A stretch of DNA of 64,000 nucleotides from G963663495 sp963663495 (GTDB lineage: Bacteria; Bacteroidota; Rhodothermia; Rhodothermales; Bin80). A program made the position numbers and the translations under genes. Below the pieces are notes generated by a model. That model did no database searches and was not told the origin of the DNA. It saw only the letters and a program-made list of their open reading frames with translations. Shown here piece by piece: positions 26,431 through 34,964 of the stretch (positions are counted from its first letter, which is position 1; each line of letters opens with the position of its first letter). Location of the stretch: positions 5,332,001 to 5,396,000 of the forward strand of contig OY760427.1 in NCBI GenBank assembly GCA_963663495.1. The letters run 5' to 3'.

Positions 26431-27747
26431 ATGCCTCTCAATTCTAAGTTAAGCGGATTCTGGATCAACTTCCAACGGGAGCTTTTCCCCTGGGTGGAGG
26501 AAACGATTGGCCCCTTGGAGGGGCGCCATAAGAAGCTGCTCTCGGTACTGGAGATGGTGCGAGTTGAGCGCTTTCTGCCCAGTGCTCAGGACGGTATACC
26601 CGGGCGTCCGTTGAAGAGCCGTGCTGCCCTTGCGCGGGCGTTCCTGGCGAAGATGGTGTTCAATATGGATACGACCAGAGCGTTGGTGGAGCGGTTGCGT
26701 TCGGATCCGACGCTGCGGCGTTTGTGTGGTTGGCATCGGTTGGAGGATGTGCCGAGTGAGGCGACCTTTTCACGTGCGTTCAGGGAATTTTCAGAGGCGG
26801 AATTGCCGACGCGTGTACATGAGGCTCTGATAAAGGAGGGGTATTCGGAGCAGTTGGTGGGGCACCTATCGCGTGATTCGACCGCAATAGCAGCGCGAGA
26901 GAAGCCGGTACTGAGAAAGGAGTCGGAGCGTCCAAAGTGCAAACCAGCGAGTCCTTCTAAGGATGAAGAGCATCCAAAGAAGCCGAAGCGGCTCGTGGGC
27001 CAGCTGGCAATAGAGATGGAGGAGGAATTACCGGAGGTGGGCCATCCATCGCAGGATTCGACCGCGATAGTGGCGCAAGAGGATCCGGTACCCCGGAAAG
27101 AGGAGTCGGAGCGTCCAGAAGAGTGCAAATCATCGCATCCTACCAAGGATGAAAAGCCTCCGAAGGAGTTGCCGCGGCTGGTGCGCCAGCGTACCATGGG
27201 GATAGAGGAGATGTTGGAGGAGTTACCGAAGCGATGTACGGTAGGCGTTAAGCGCAATGCGAAGGGACATACGCAGAAATGGACGGGGTACAAGTTGCAC
27301 ATGGATGTGGCCGACGGAGGCGTACCGATCAGCGGTTTTGTTTCCTCTGCATCATTGCATGATAGCCAGGCGGCGATTCCGTTGGCTACGATATCTCAAC
27401 TGCGGGTACGCAATTTGTATGATCTGATGGACAGTGCATACGACGCGAAGCAGATTCACGAGCACAGTAAAGGCTTGGGGCACGTGCCGATTATCGACCA
27501 TAATCCGCGACGCAAAGGTAAGGCGGCGCTTATCCGCGAGAAAACGGCCCAGCGAGCAGCCGGATTGGTACCGCCTGAGGATGTTCGTTACAGGGAGCGC
27601 TCAACGGTTGAGCGAGCCTTCGGGCGGCTCAAGGATGAGTTTGGTGGTCGTAATGTCCGCGTGCGTGGGCACAAGAAGGTGACATGCCACTTGATGTTCG
27701 GCGTGCTGGTACTGACGGTAGATCAGCTGTTGCGTATGGTGCAATAG
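26431..27747 (+). CDS. IS1182/IS5-type DDE transposase with internal duplication
   Basis: From ATG 26431 (MPLNSKLSGFWINF) the protein has 438 residues. A DUF772-like N-terminus (RAALARAFLAKMVFN, SEATFSRAFREF) leads into a DDE core: GHLSRDSTAI (first Asp), YDLMDSAYDAKQIHEHSK (second) and RSTVERAFGRLKDEFGG (Glu). A 180-bp in-frame duplication doubles the segment holding the first Asp, giving GHLSRDSTAIAAREKP and GHPSQDSTAIVAQEDP. The usual family protein has one such unit, so it is unclear whether this enzyme is active. The longest frame starts at 26344, but the upstream codons look non-conserved. Confidence 0.82.
   Translation: MPLNSKLSGFWINFQRELFPWVEETIGPLEGRHKKLLSVLEMVRVERFLPSAQDGIPGRPLKSRAALARAFLAKMVFNMDTTRALVERLRSDPTLRRLCGWHRLEDVPSEATFSRAFREFSEAELPTRVHEALIKEGYSEQLVGHLSRDSTAIAAREKPVLRKESERPKCKPASPSKDEEHPKKPKRLVGQLAIEMEEELPEVGHPSQDSTAIVAQEDPVPRKEESERPEECKSSHPTKDEKPPKELPRLVRQRTMGIEEMLEELPKRCTVGVKRNAKGHTQKWTGYKLHMDVADGGVPISGFVSSASLHDSQAAIPLATISQLRVRNLYDLMDSAYDAKQIHEHSKGLGHVPIIDHNPRRKGKAALIREKTAQRAAGLVPPEDVRYRERSTVERAFGRLKDEFGGRNVRVRGHKKVTCHLMFGVLVLTVDQLLRMVQ
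26861..27220 (+). repeat. Two 180-bp in-frame repeat units within the transposase gene
   Basis: Unit 1 at about 26861-27040 and unit 2 at about 27041-27220 align with a period of exactly 180 bp and have diverged. The first catalytic Asp codon is duplicated. Confidence 0.8.
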
Positions 27748-28112
27748 AGACAGGAATCCAGACGTAAATTGCGCTAATCGGGTTTTGTGCGAAGCAGGAG
27801 CTAGGCATAGGTGTGCCCACAAAGCACGGATTCTGCCTCGAATTCACCCCCCGGGACGCCTTCATCGCCTATGGACCGCCTAAACATCTGGATCCAGAGG
27901 CAACACATGCCAATGCTCCCGGCGTAATGTCGAAAAACCCGAAAATTTGGGCATTTTGGGCGCCACCACCGCCGAATACACCGGGGTTTTGCAAAAGGCT
28001 CGTATATAATTCCCCAATGAATGCATATTTCGCAGCTTTGAGGACCGATATAAATGAGGGTGCAGAAGCCTTCAGAGCCAATTGGAAATAACGGTTTGCT
28101 GAAATGGAATCA

Positions 28113-28226
28113 AGACTTGTTGCGGTGCAGCAATCCATTGCAGCGTGGTAATTGTCGTTCGTCAATTACCACGCCCGCGTTACTATAGCACACGCACAGC
28201 ACTACGGTCTTTTTGTGCACATCCAT
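28113..28226 (-). pseudogene. IS110-type transposase, N-terminal scrap
   Basis: On the reverse strand, ATG 28226 opens MDVHKKTVVLCVCYSN, the hallmark RuvC-like start of IS110 transposases, and stops after 37 codons. Only this N-terminal piece is recognisable. Confidence 0.6.
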
Positions 28227-28584
28227 GCCGATAAACGGCGAGAAGGCTGAAGTGAATGGTAAAGGCTGTTGTTGCATAAGATCTTCGCGGTTTGGTTAAT
28301 GGATAGACGAGCCAAGATAGCTCGCCTTTCCGGCGCGGGGTCCTACTTAAAGATCTTATATTCCAATACTTACATCATAACCTCAAAAGACAATTGTTCG
28401 CCCCTGAACACCCTTGCGAATAAAGCAGGTATCCTGCGCAATCAGTGCTCTGTGTACACGGCGAGGTGGCTTGTCAGGTTTACCTGCAGCGACTCAGACA
28501 CGCCGGCTGCAACAAAGGTGGGATTCTGCACGCGCAAGCTGCTGAAAACCCTCCAGCGCTTCCATCTGACAATGCACCCTGCTA
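28227..28584. other. Interval downstream of atpC without a recognised gene
   Basis: The + strand frame covering most of this stretch has no family resemblance or start context and is probably noise. No clear terminator hairpin for atpDC was found. Confidence 0.45.
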
Positions 28585-29010
28585 TCAGGAACGGTCCCTG
28601 CCCACACGGCCCATAGCCACCCTTGTCCTGTTGCGCGCGCGCTCTAGCGCTGCTTCGGCCCGTGCGCGGTCAATTGAGTCTCCGGCTTCTGCCAAGCGGT
28701 GCTTGGCCCGCTTGGCAGAGGCCACGGCACGCTCAATATCAATGTCGGTCGCGGGCTCTATAGTCTCCGCAAGGATGGTTACCACGTTGCCGATTACCTC
28801 CACAAATCCGCCGCTGGTAGCGAACGTGAGCTGATCTTCGGCGTCTAGCAACATGAACATCGGGCCGATATCTATCGCCGCGATCATGGGGGCATGATTG
28901 TACCGTATTTCAAATGCGCCTTGAATTCCCGGCACCCTGATCCAGACCGCCTCCCCCTGAAACACTCTCCTGTCAGGAGCTACGATATCTACCTGAAGCG
29001 TCTTCGTCAC
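28585..29010 (-). CDS. atpC: ATP synthase F1 epsilon subunit
   Basis: A 141-residue protein with the epsilon beta-sandwich (LQVDIVAPDRRVFQGEAVWI, GAFEIRYNHAPMIAAI, FATSGGFVEVIGN) followed by a C-terminal helical hairpin rich in Ala/Arg (RAVASAKRAKHRLAEAG). It sits in the central stalk of F1, coupling rotation to catalysis and restraining ATP hydrolysis. It starts 4 bp after the atpD stop on the same strand, so the two are cotranscribed. Confidence 0.95.
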   Translation of the reverse strand: MTKTLQVDIVAPDRRVFQGEAVWIRVPGIQGAFEIRYNHAPMIAAIDIGPMFMLLDAEDQLTFATSGGFVEVIGNVVTILAETIEPATDIDIERAVASAKRAKHRLAEAGDSIDRARAEAALERARNRTRVAMGRVGRDRS

Positions 29011-29014
29011 CAGC

Positions 29015-30514
29015 CTATGCTTCTGCCTCGGCGATCATCCGCTCACCATCCTCAATCACCTCTTCTATTACCCCCTTGTAGGTAAAAGCGGCTTCGGGCA
29101 GATGATCAAGCTCTCCGCCAAGAATCATGCGGAAGCCTCGGATAGAATCCTGGATGGATACGTATTTGCCTTTGCCACCGGTGAACTGTTCTGCCACAAA
29201 GAAAGGCTGGCTGATGTATCGCTCCGCCCGCCGCGCACGCTGAACAACAAGCTTATCATCGTCCGAAAGCTCGTCAATACCTAGGATCGCAATAATATCC
29301 TGTAGCTCCTTGTAGCGCTGAAGGAGCTGTTTTACCTCTTGCGCGGTAGCGTAATGGTCTTCTCCTACGACACGTGGCGTCAGAATGGTGGAGTTGGAAT
29401 CCAATGGATCTATTGCAGGGTAGAGACCCAGTGAGGCTATCCTTCTGGAAAGTACCGTGGTAGCGTCAAGGTGTGCGAAAGCGGTGGCAGGAGCCGGATC
29501 CGTCAGGTCGTCCGCAGGCACATAGATCGCTTGCACGGAGGTGATAGATCCATTCCGTGTGGAGGTTATGCGTTCCTGCAGCTCTCCCATTTCCGTGGCA
29601 AGGGTGGGCTGGTAACCTACCGCGCTCGGCATACGGCCAAGGAGGGCCGAGACCTCGGAGCCTGCCTGCGTGAACCGGAAAATATTGTCAATGAAGAACA
29701 GAACATCGCGCCCTCCCAAGTCGCGAAAATATTCAGCAATGGTCAGACCGGACAGCCCCACACGTGCACGCGCTCCCGGCGGCTCGTTCATCTGACCAAA
29801 GACCAAGCTGATATTACTCTCCTTCAGCTTGTCCCTATCAACGTACGAGAGGTCCCAGCGCCCTTCCTCCAAAGCATCTTTGAAAGCATCCCCATACTGC
29901 ATGACTCCGCTTTCAATCATTTCGCGCAGCAAGTCGTTACCTTCGCGGGTTCGTTCACCCACGCCGGCGAACACGGACAATCCCTCGTGCGCCTTTGCAA
30001 TGTTGTTGATTAGCTCCATGATGAGCACCGTCTTGCCCACCCCGGCACCACCAAACAGACCAATCTTTCCACCGCGGGAGTACGGTTGTATCAGGTCCAC
30101 CACCTTAATACCCGTTTCCAGCATCTCAACACTGGTAGATAAGTCAGCGAACGCTGGTGCCTCGCGATGAATCGGGAGGCGGCCTTCAGTCTCGGGCTCG
30201 GGAAGTCCGTCAATTGCATTCCCTACGACATTGAACAACCGGCCCCGTATATCGGGCCCGACCGGCATGGAAATGGCCTGCCCGGTAGCGGCAACCTTGC
30301 CACCGCGCGTAAGACCATCCGTGGAGTCCATGGCGACTGTACGCACACGGTTCTCTCCCAAATGCTGCTGTACCTCAAGCACGAGCGTCCCTTGATCGCC
30401 GCGATCAATCTCAAGCGCGTCCAGGATATTCGGCACTTGTCCAGTCGGGAATGCCACATCCACCACCGGTCCCAATACCTGTACGATCCGCCCGTCAGAA
30501 TCCATTTGCTCCAT
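29015..30514 (-). CDS. atpD: ATP synthase F1 beta subunit
   Basis: A 499-residue catalytic beta subunit. The N-terminal barrel starts GRIVQVLGPVVDVAF. The P-loop GGAGVGKTVL lies near residue 155, followed by GVGERTREGNDL with the catalytic Glu, and the Walker B region DVLFFIDNIFRFTQAGSEVSALLGRMPSAVGYQPTL is present in shorter conserved blocks. Length and motifs are standard. Start candidates are ATG 30514 or the internal ATG three codons on. Only beta and epsilon are here; the other ATP synthase genes must be elsewhere, an arrangement known in several Bacteroidota-type genomes. Confidence 0.97.
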   Translation of the reverse strand: MEQMDSDGRIVQVLGPVVDVAFPTGQVPNILDALEIDRGDQGTLVLEVQQHLGENRVRTVAMDSTDGLTRGGKVAATGQAISMPVGPDIRGRLFNVVGNAIDGLPEPETEGRLPIHREAPAFADLSTSVEMLETGIKVVDLIQPYSRGGKIGLFGGAGVGKTVLIMELINNIAKAHEGLSVFAGVGERTREGNDLLREMIESGVMQYGDAFKDALEEGRWDLSYVDRDKLKESNISLVFGQMNEPPGARARVGLSGLTIAEYFRDLGGRDVLFFIDNIFRFTQAGSEVSALLGRMPSAVGYQPTLATEMGELQERITSTRNGSITSVQAIYVPADDLTDPAPATAFAHLDATTVLSRRIASLGLYPAIDPLDSNSTILTPRVVGEDHYATAQEVKQLLQRYKELQDIIAILGIDELSDDDKLVVQRARRAERYISQPFFVAEQFTGGKGKYVSIQDSIRGFRMILGGELDHLPEAAFTYKGVIEEVIEDGERMIAEAEA

Positions 30515-30781
30515 TACGAAAGGGTTAAGCCAACAACCGAGTTGAACTCCATGATACGTTACGTATGGAAACCTGATTCCACGTTCCTGAAGTTATATCA
30601 AAGGGCGGATACCAAGATTCGGGTAATTCCGCGTGAACCATGGCATGGCCAGAAAAGTAGCAGACCATACACAGGACTAACGCCAACAGTTGTAGCAGCG
30701 GAGGCAATCACGCTCTTGTGCTACGACGCAATAATTGGACTATGCGCACATTCAAACGGCTCATGGGAATAGCTTTTCTAC

Positions 30782-31774
30782 GGGAATTATATACGGGAGT
30801 GACCAACTGTACACAGTGAGGCACTAGTATCAATTTCACGGGTCATAGGGGTCGGTAACCCGAACGCCCCTCGCCGTGCAGCAGCCCCAATCCCGGAGGC
30901 CAGTATGTTTGCAGCCGCATTCAGGTCTGCATGATCCGCATGTCCACAGGACATACACGTGAATTTGCTCCGTGTCTTACGGTTACTCGCTTCTGTGTGC
31001 CCACACACAGAACACCGCTGACTGGTATAGGCAGCGGTAACCTTTATCACCTTGCGGCACTTATAGCCCAGCATCTGATCCAGCTGGCCCCAACCTGTTC
31101 GCAGTATTCCACGGTTGAGGCCAGACTTCTGTTTGACGTTTGTGCCAAAGCTCTCCATCGTCCCCTTAGCTGAACATGTCATCGCTTTGATCTTTAGGTC
31201 CTCCAGTATCACCGTTGAGGAGCAATTGGTAATACTGCGACTTACCTAGTGGTTCGCATTCTTGAGGACGTTAGCACGCTTGCGCTGTATGCGGGCGATT
31301 CTATACTTCCGCCTGTTACGACGGTTGGAGCCTTTCTTCTGTCTCGCCAGTTTTCGCTGATGCCGCTTCAACGTGGCATCAAGACGCTTCGTATCCGGTT
31401 GTCTGATAATGCTTGTATCGCCCTTTGTGGAGACCATAGCGACCTGCCCGCAATTACGGTCAATGCCTACAGCACCGCCGGTATCCTCTATTACAGGTGC
31501 CTCCATCTTGTAGCAGATGACAGCATACCCTTTGCCGGCGTTCTTCTTTACCGTGGCTTTGACGGGTATACCATCAGGGTACGGGTTGCCTCCCCGCCTG
31601 CGGAGCGCCATATATCCCACTTTCGGGATATACAGCTTGCCATCCCGAACCCTTACGTTATCCGGGATCGTGAACGAAGGCGTACTACCACGTCTGGAAT
31701 GGAATCTTGGTCTTCTCATACCCTCCTTGAAGAATGCCTTCCATGCATCCGCCTGATATTTCAATGTGTATCTA
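30782..31774 (-). mobile_element. TnpB element B (reverse, left part lost)
   Basis: The right end, GGGAATTATATACGGGAGTGACC, starts at 30782. The element runs in reverse until 31774, where an ISNCY-like end abuts it. The N-terminal ~90 codons of tnpB and the element's left end are missing. Confidence 0.8.
30787..31774 (-). pseudogene. tnpB copy B, truncated and with a nonsense codon
   Basis: The sequence is nearly identical to copy A from RYTLKYQADAWK to the C-terminus. The Gln codon after NANH has become TAG (31246-31248), and the N-terminus has been replaced by ISNCY end sequence. The zinc-ribbon and RuvC motifs are still readable in the downstream part. Not functional as a single protein. 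Confidence 0.85.
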
Positions 31775-31929
31775 GTGTTTGCCAGAAAAAGGTAGGAGGG
31801 CTGAAAAACGGCGAAACAAGGCCGTTTGATGCTCGTTCTATCCATCTGTAAGCGTTACGTTTACAGATGGATATGTGCTATACCGTATTTGCACATTGCA
31901 GATTATTCAGCCAGCGTGTCTCTAACGAA
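31775..31929 (+). mobile_element. ISNCY-like element, terminal fragment (155 bp)
   Basis: Starts with GTGTTTGCCAGAAAAAGG immediately after TATCTA, as in the complete copies, and matches their transposase-promoter end up to CTCTAACGAATG. It is then joined directly to IS1634-type sequence. The rest of the element is gone. Confidence 0.85.
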
Positions 31930-32618
31930 TGTGTGGAAAAGGTTGCATGAACCTACTGGCGACTTACAGAGATTGAGCACACATTCAGAGTCATGAAATC
32001 GGACCTCGGTCTACGGCCCATCTACCACAGCAGAGATGACCGCATTGAAGGGCATCTGTTCATCACGGTACTGGCTTATCATGCTGCCCATCTGGTTCGC
32101 ACCAGACTCAAGGAACACGGGATTCATGATAGTTGGGCGACGATCCGAGACAAGTTGAACAGGATTGGTCGGATTACGACCAAGATGGTTAAGAGCCAAT
32201 ATCGGTACCTGATCACGGAGGTGGATCAGGATCTGCCTCCGTGTATGGTACAGTTCTTTGCGGTACTGGGATACGTGTATGATCCGGATGCGACCCGCAC
32301 CGTGACCGAGCATGTGGAGGAAGCGAGTGCACCGGTGAGCCGGAAGCCTCCAGACTCATGACGATTGGTCCCTTCACAACGGTTGAGATAGCGTACTCCA
32401 GATGGAGCCACCAGAGCTACGTCCGATGGAAACGATCCGGGATAGATCGCAGCGAAACAGGCGGCAAAACACTAGGTAATCAGGGATTCAAACCACCCTA
32501 AACCAACTTCAACCGATCCGGTAAATCTCACCACCCATTGCTCCTGAAAAAAACGGTCCAAATATGGCCACGGGAGAATTCCACAGGTTAGTAAGCACTA
32601 CGAAATGGCGAAGTTAGG
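31930..32618 (+). pseudogene. IS1634-type transposase, C-terminal fragment with right terminus
   Basis: Almost identical to 13889-14568. It covers the C-terminal catalytic helix region (TFRVMKSDLGLRPI), the 3' non-coding part and the right inverted repeat ATGGCGAAGTTAGG (32605-32618). An early Arg codon has become TGA (GCATGA in place of GCACGA). Confidence 0.85.
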
Positions 32619-33167
32619 ACAGGGCCGGTCTTCGATCCGTACGCACCGGCCGCCGCGGTGGCAGGCATGGTGCTTTCTTCCATCATTCAGCCCGAACGCG
32701 CCGCACGGATAGCGTACCAACAAGACTTTGATGCCACCATGCCGGACCTCAAAGAAGTGCTTGAGGTGGTCAGTAGTACTGCATGGGGGCGCTCTGTGCC
32801 ACGAGACGCCTACGATGCGGAATTGCAGCGGATCGTTCAGCAGGTTTGGATAGACGAATTGATCGCGCTAAGTACTAGCACCGGCACCGCGCCGGCCGTC
32901 CGCGGCATGGCAACGCAGAAACTTCTGGAGATCCGCGGGTGGCTGCACGAAAACCCCGGTCTCGAGCACAATATCCGCACCGTGGCGCATCGTGGCTTTG
33001 TGCTGGATCTGCTGGATCGGTACGTAGCAAGGGACTATCGACCTGGCGAGGGAGCGGAGACGCCACGCGTTCCTCCGGGATCTCCAATCGGCACGACGGG
33101 ACGGGAACGAGCTCGCGACGCGTTCCTGGCAGATGTACCGTTGGATTGGTGTCAGACTACCTGGTAG
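32619..33167 (+). pseudogene. Zinc-dependent metalloprotease, C-terminal fragment
   Basis: The frame is open from the IS boundary (PVFDPYAPAAAVAG...) with no proper start. The text FDPYAPAAAVAGMVLSSIIQ, ERAARIAYQ and LKEVLEVVSSTAWG matches the helical C-terminus of the large DUF4953/DUF5117-type zinc-dependent metalloproteases of Bacteroidota and relatives. The catalytic HExxH half is absent, so the gene was cut by the IS1634-type insertion and a later rearrangement. The 3' end overlaps the convergent anmK stop. Confidence 0.65.
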
Positions 33168-34363
33168 CCCTGCGGTGGTAGGCAGATCTTTCCCAGAATA
33201 GCAGGTGCGGAAGCTCCCGTGACACTCGGCATTCCCGTTGGCACAGCATTCATCGTTTCGTGGGCTAGGACCGCCATGCATAGTGCCTCCTTGGCCTTCG
33301 CTCCGATGCCGTACGTATCGGACGTATGGACGCCGACGGGGTCAAAATGTACTGCTACCCTATCTACAAGGTAACCGTTCAGGCTCCCCCCGCCGGAAAG
33401 GATGACCGCATTCGGCCTAATACCCGCAAACTGATCACAGGAAACGTGGATTGAGGCAGCCGTGAGCTCGGTGGCGGTGGCAAGGAGGTCTGCGGGCGAA
33501 GCGCCATCGCCCCATTGCAGGAATCTTTCGAGAAAGCGCGCGCCGAAATACTGCCTGCCCGTTGTCTTGGGTGGAGTCCGAGCGAAATAGCGATCCTGGA
33601 GCGCGCGCCGCAACACATGCTCAAGGACGGTCCCTGAGGCAGCAGTCCTGCCGCCGCTGTCGTAGGCTGTCTGGAGAAACCTGCACGCCAAGCCATCAAT
33701 GAGTATGTTGCCCGGGCCGGTGTCGAATGCCGTAATGCTGGCAGTATCAGCGCCCGCCGGCAGCACCGTCACATTAGCGATCCCGCCAATGTTTACCAGC
33801 AGCCGTGACTCCCGTTCGTCGGCAAAGAACATATAGTCGTAATAGGGAACTATGGGAGCTCCCTGGCCTCCAAGTGCCATATCGGCTGGCCGAAAATCAC
33901 CCACTACAGGGATATGCACCAAATTAGCCAGAACAGCAGGGTCACCAATTTGAAAAGTGGAACGCACGATAAGCCCAGCGCATGGGCTTCCGTCCGGCAA
34001 ATGCCGAATCGTCTGGCCGTGCGAGCCAACGAGGTCTAAGTCATTCATCGACTTGCCGGCAGCCTTTGCGGCATGATCCACGACTCTGGCATATTCGTGG
34101 GCGAGGCGAACATTTAGTTGGGACAACGTTGCTACAGGAATACTGCGGGCGGCAGCCGCTTCCGAGAGCAGCGCGCGGAGCGCGGGGTCGTATGGCTGCT
34201 CCACAAAAGCGTGCTGCTTCACCTCCAATGTGGAGCCATGTCCGGTAATTGAGGCAATGACGGCATCCGTTCCATCAAGCGATGTGCCGCTCATTAGTCC
34301 AGCGACCAACCGCTCGGGGACGACTGCTGGCTGCGTCACCTTAATCCGCTGATGCCTCGTCAT
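33152..34363 (-). CDS. anmK: Anhydro-N-acetylmuramic acid kinase
   Basis: A 403-residue kinase from ATG 34363 (MTRHQRIKVTQ). A GTG at 34339, right after the upstream stop, is an alternative start. It shows the AnmK signature LMSGTSLDGTDAV, GSHGQTIRHLP, FQIGDPAVLAN, VGDFRPADMALGGQGAPIVP, NIGGIANVTVLP, FDTGPGNILID and a C-terminal ILSGGGSLNGYL. AnmK phosphorylates and opens 1,6-anhydro-MurNAc to MurNAc-6-phosphate, recycling peptidoglycan. It overlaps the TPR gene end by 23 bp and is probably the last gene of the lptE-GT2-TPR-anmK operon. Confidence 0.95.
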   Translation of the reverse strand: MTRHQRIKVTQPAVVPERLVAGLMSGTSLDGTDAVIASITGHGSTLEVKQHAFVEQPYDPALRALLSEAAAARSIPVATLSQLNVRLAHEYARVVDHAAKAAGKSMNDLDLVGSHGQTIRHLPDGSPCAGLIVRSTFQIGDPAVLANLVHIPVVGDFRPADMALGGQGAPIVPYYDYMFFADERESRLLVNIGGIANVTVLPAGADTASITAFDTGPGNILIDGLACRFLQTAYDSGGRTAASGTVLEHVLRRALQDRYFARTPPKTTGRQYFGARFLERFLQWGDGASPADLLATATELTAASIHVSCDQFAGIRPNAVILSGGGSLNGYLVDRVAVHFDPVGVHTSDTYGIGAKAKEALCMAVLAHETMNAVPTGMPSVTGASAPAILGKICLPPQGYQVV

Positions 34364-34964
34364 CCGCGCTAACGCGGCTCCCCATAGCGGCAGCAAGGGC
34401 CTGATACCGGAAAGCCTCATCCGGGTGTAGCACTGCCAGCTGCTCGTATACCTCCGCCGCCTCCTGGTAGAGTCCCTGTGCCGCATGAATACGAGCAAGT
34501 GTCTCGGTTACCAGACCGTCCAGATCATCATCGCTCCCGGATTCAAGTGACCAGAGGTCGGTCCTTTCCGGAAAACAGCTGCCGCTTTCCAGCTCGCTGA
34601 TCAGGTCGTACAAATCTTCACCTGTGGCCGGTGTCAACTGCCCTGACTCGGAATTTAGCGCCTCTTCAGAAGTGGCTGATTGTGCATGTTCTCGTGTCGC
34701 CGCGGGCATAAACCGATGAGTGGCCGGTGGCAGCGGACGGTGCCCTGCTTCCTCTGCGAGATGTTCTGCTGCCTTACACCAAGCCGCGTGTGCTTTTGCG
34801 GAAAGGCCGCATTCCTGGTAGGCGAGAGCTAAAACGTAATACACTTTGTAGCCGCCGTTGCCTGTGTTGGCAGCCTCAACAAGGCCGGGAAGCGCGTGCT
34901 CGGCCTCGCCGGAACTGATCATCGTCGCAGCTCTGTACAGGTTCGCTTCGTTCATGCGTATCAA
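34341..34964 (-). CDS. Tetratricopeptide-repeat protein
   Basis: A 207-residue acidic protein with TPR-like helix pairs at both ends: AEHALPGLVEAANTG...YYVLALAYQECGLSAKAHAAW and VTETLARIHAAQGLYQEAAEVYEQLAVLHPDEA. They are separated by a low-complexity Ser/Glu/Thr linker. There is no signal peptide. TPRs mediate protein-protein contacts, and the partner is unknown. The start overlaps the GT2 stop by 4 bp (start may also be the ATG at 34955), so the genes are translationally coupled and may work on the same envelope glycan. Confidence 0.7.
   Translation of the reverse strand: MIRMNEANLYRAATMISSGEAEHALPGLVEAANTGNGGYKVYYVLALAYQECGLSAKAHAAWCKAAEHLAEEAGHRPLPPATHRFMPAATREHAQSATSEEALNSESGQLTPATGEDLYDLISELESGSCFPERTDLWSLESGSDDDLDGLVTETLARIHAAQGLYQEAAEVYEQLAVLHPDEAFRYQALAAAMGSRVSADDEASAD

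Larger units (their letters stand above)
26213..28001 (+). mobile_element. IS1182/IS5-like insertion sequence in the right end of TnpB element A
   Basis: A 1,789-bp element with perfect 18-bp inverted repeats GAGCCTTTTGCAAAACCC, flanked by a 4-bp direct repeat GTAT (26209-26212 and 28002-28005). The unoccupied sequence CACGTATATAATTCCC is seen at the other TnpB copies, confirming the insertion point. Confidence 0.9.
24765..28015 (+). mobile_element. TnpB element A (with a nested IS in its right end)
   Basis: The left end reads GGAGTTATATGGCTGAGTG and the right end, after removing the nested IS, ends GTATATAATTCCCC. The termini form an imperfect ~20-bp inverted repeat (GGGARTTATAT..TGAGTG). 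Four copies in the window share these ends. A second GGGAGTTATATAC copy of the terminal motif lies just before the tnpB start (about 24950). No TnpA (HUH or serine recombinase) gene is present; the ~185 bp left of tnpB instead carry a reversed remnant of the small ORF at 52719. Without the nested IS the element is ~1.46 kb. Confidence 0.8.
24757..28023 (+). repeat. 8-bp direct repeats AATGAATG flanking TnpB element A
   Basis: AATGAATG occurs at 24757-24764 and 28016-28023, immediately outside the element ends. Such repeats are not expected for IS200/IS605 elements, which insert without target duplication. Confidence 0.75.

Noticed and set aside
27813..28091. 92-codon + strand ORF crossing the right end of the IS1182/IS5-like element
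   Set aside because: It spans the IS terminus, the target duplication and the TnpB right end, so it is a chance frame.
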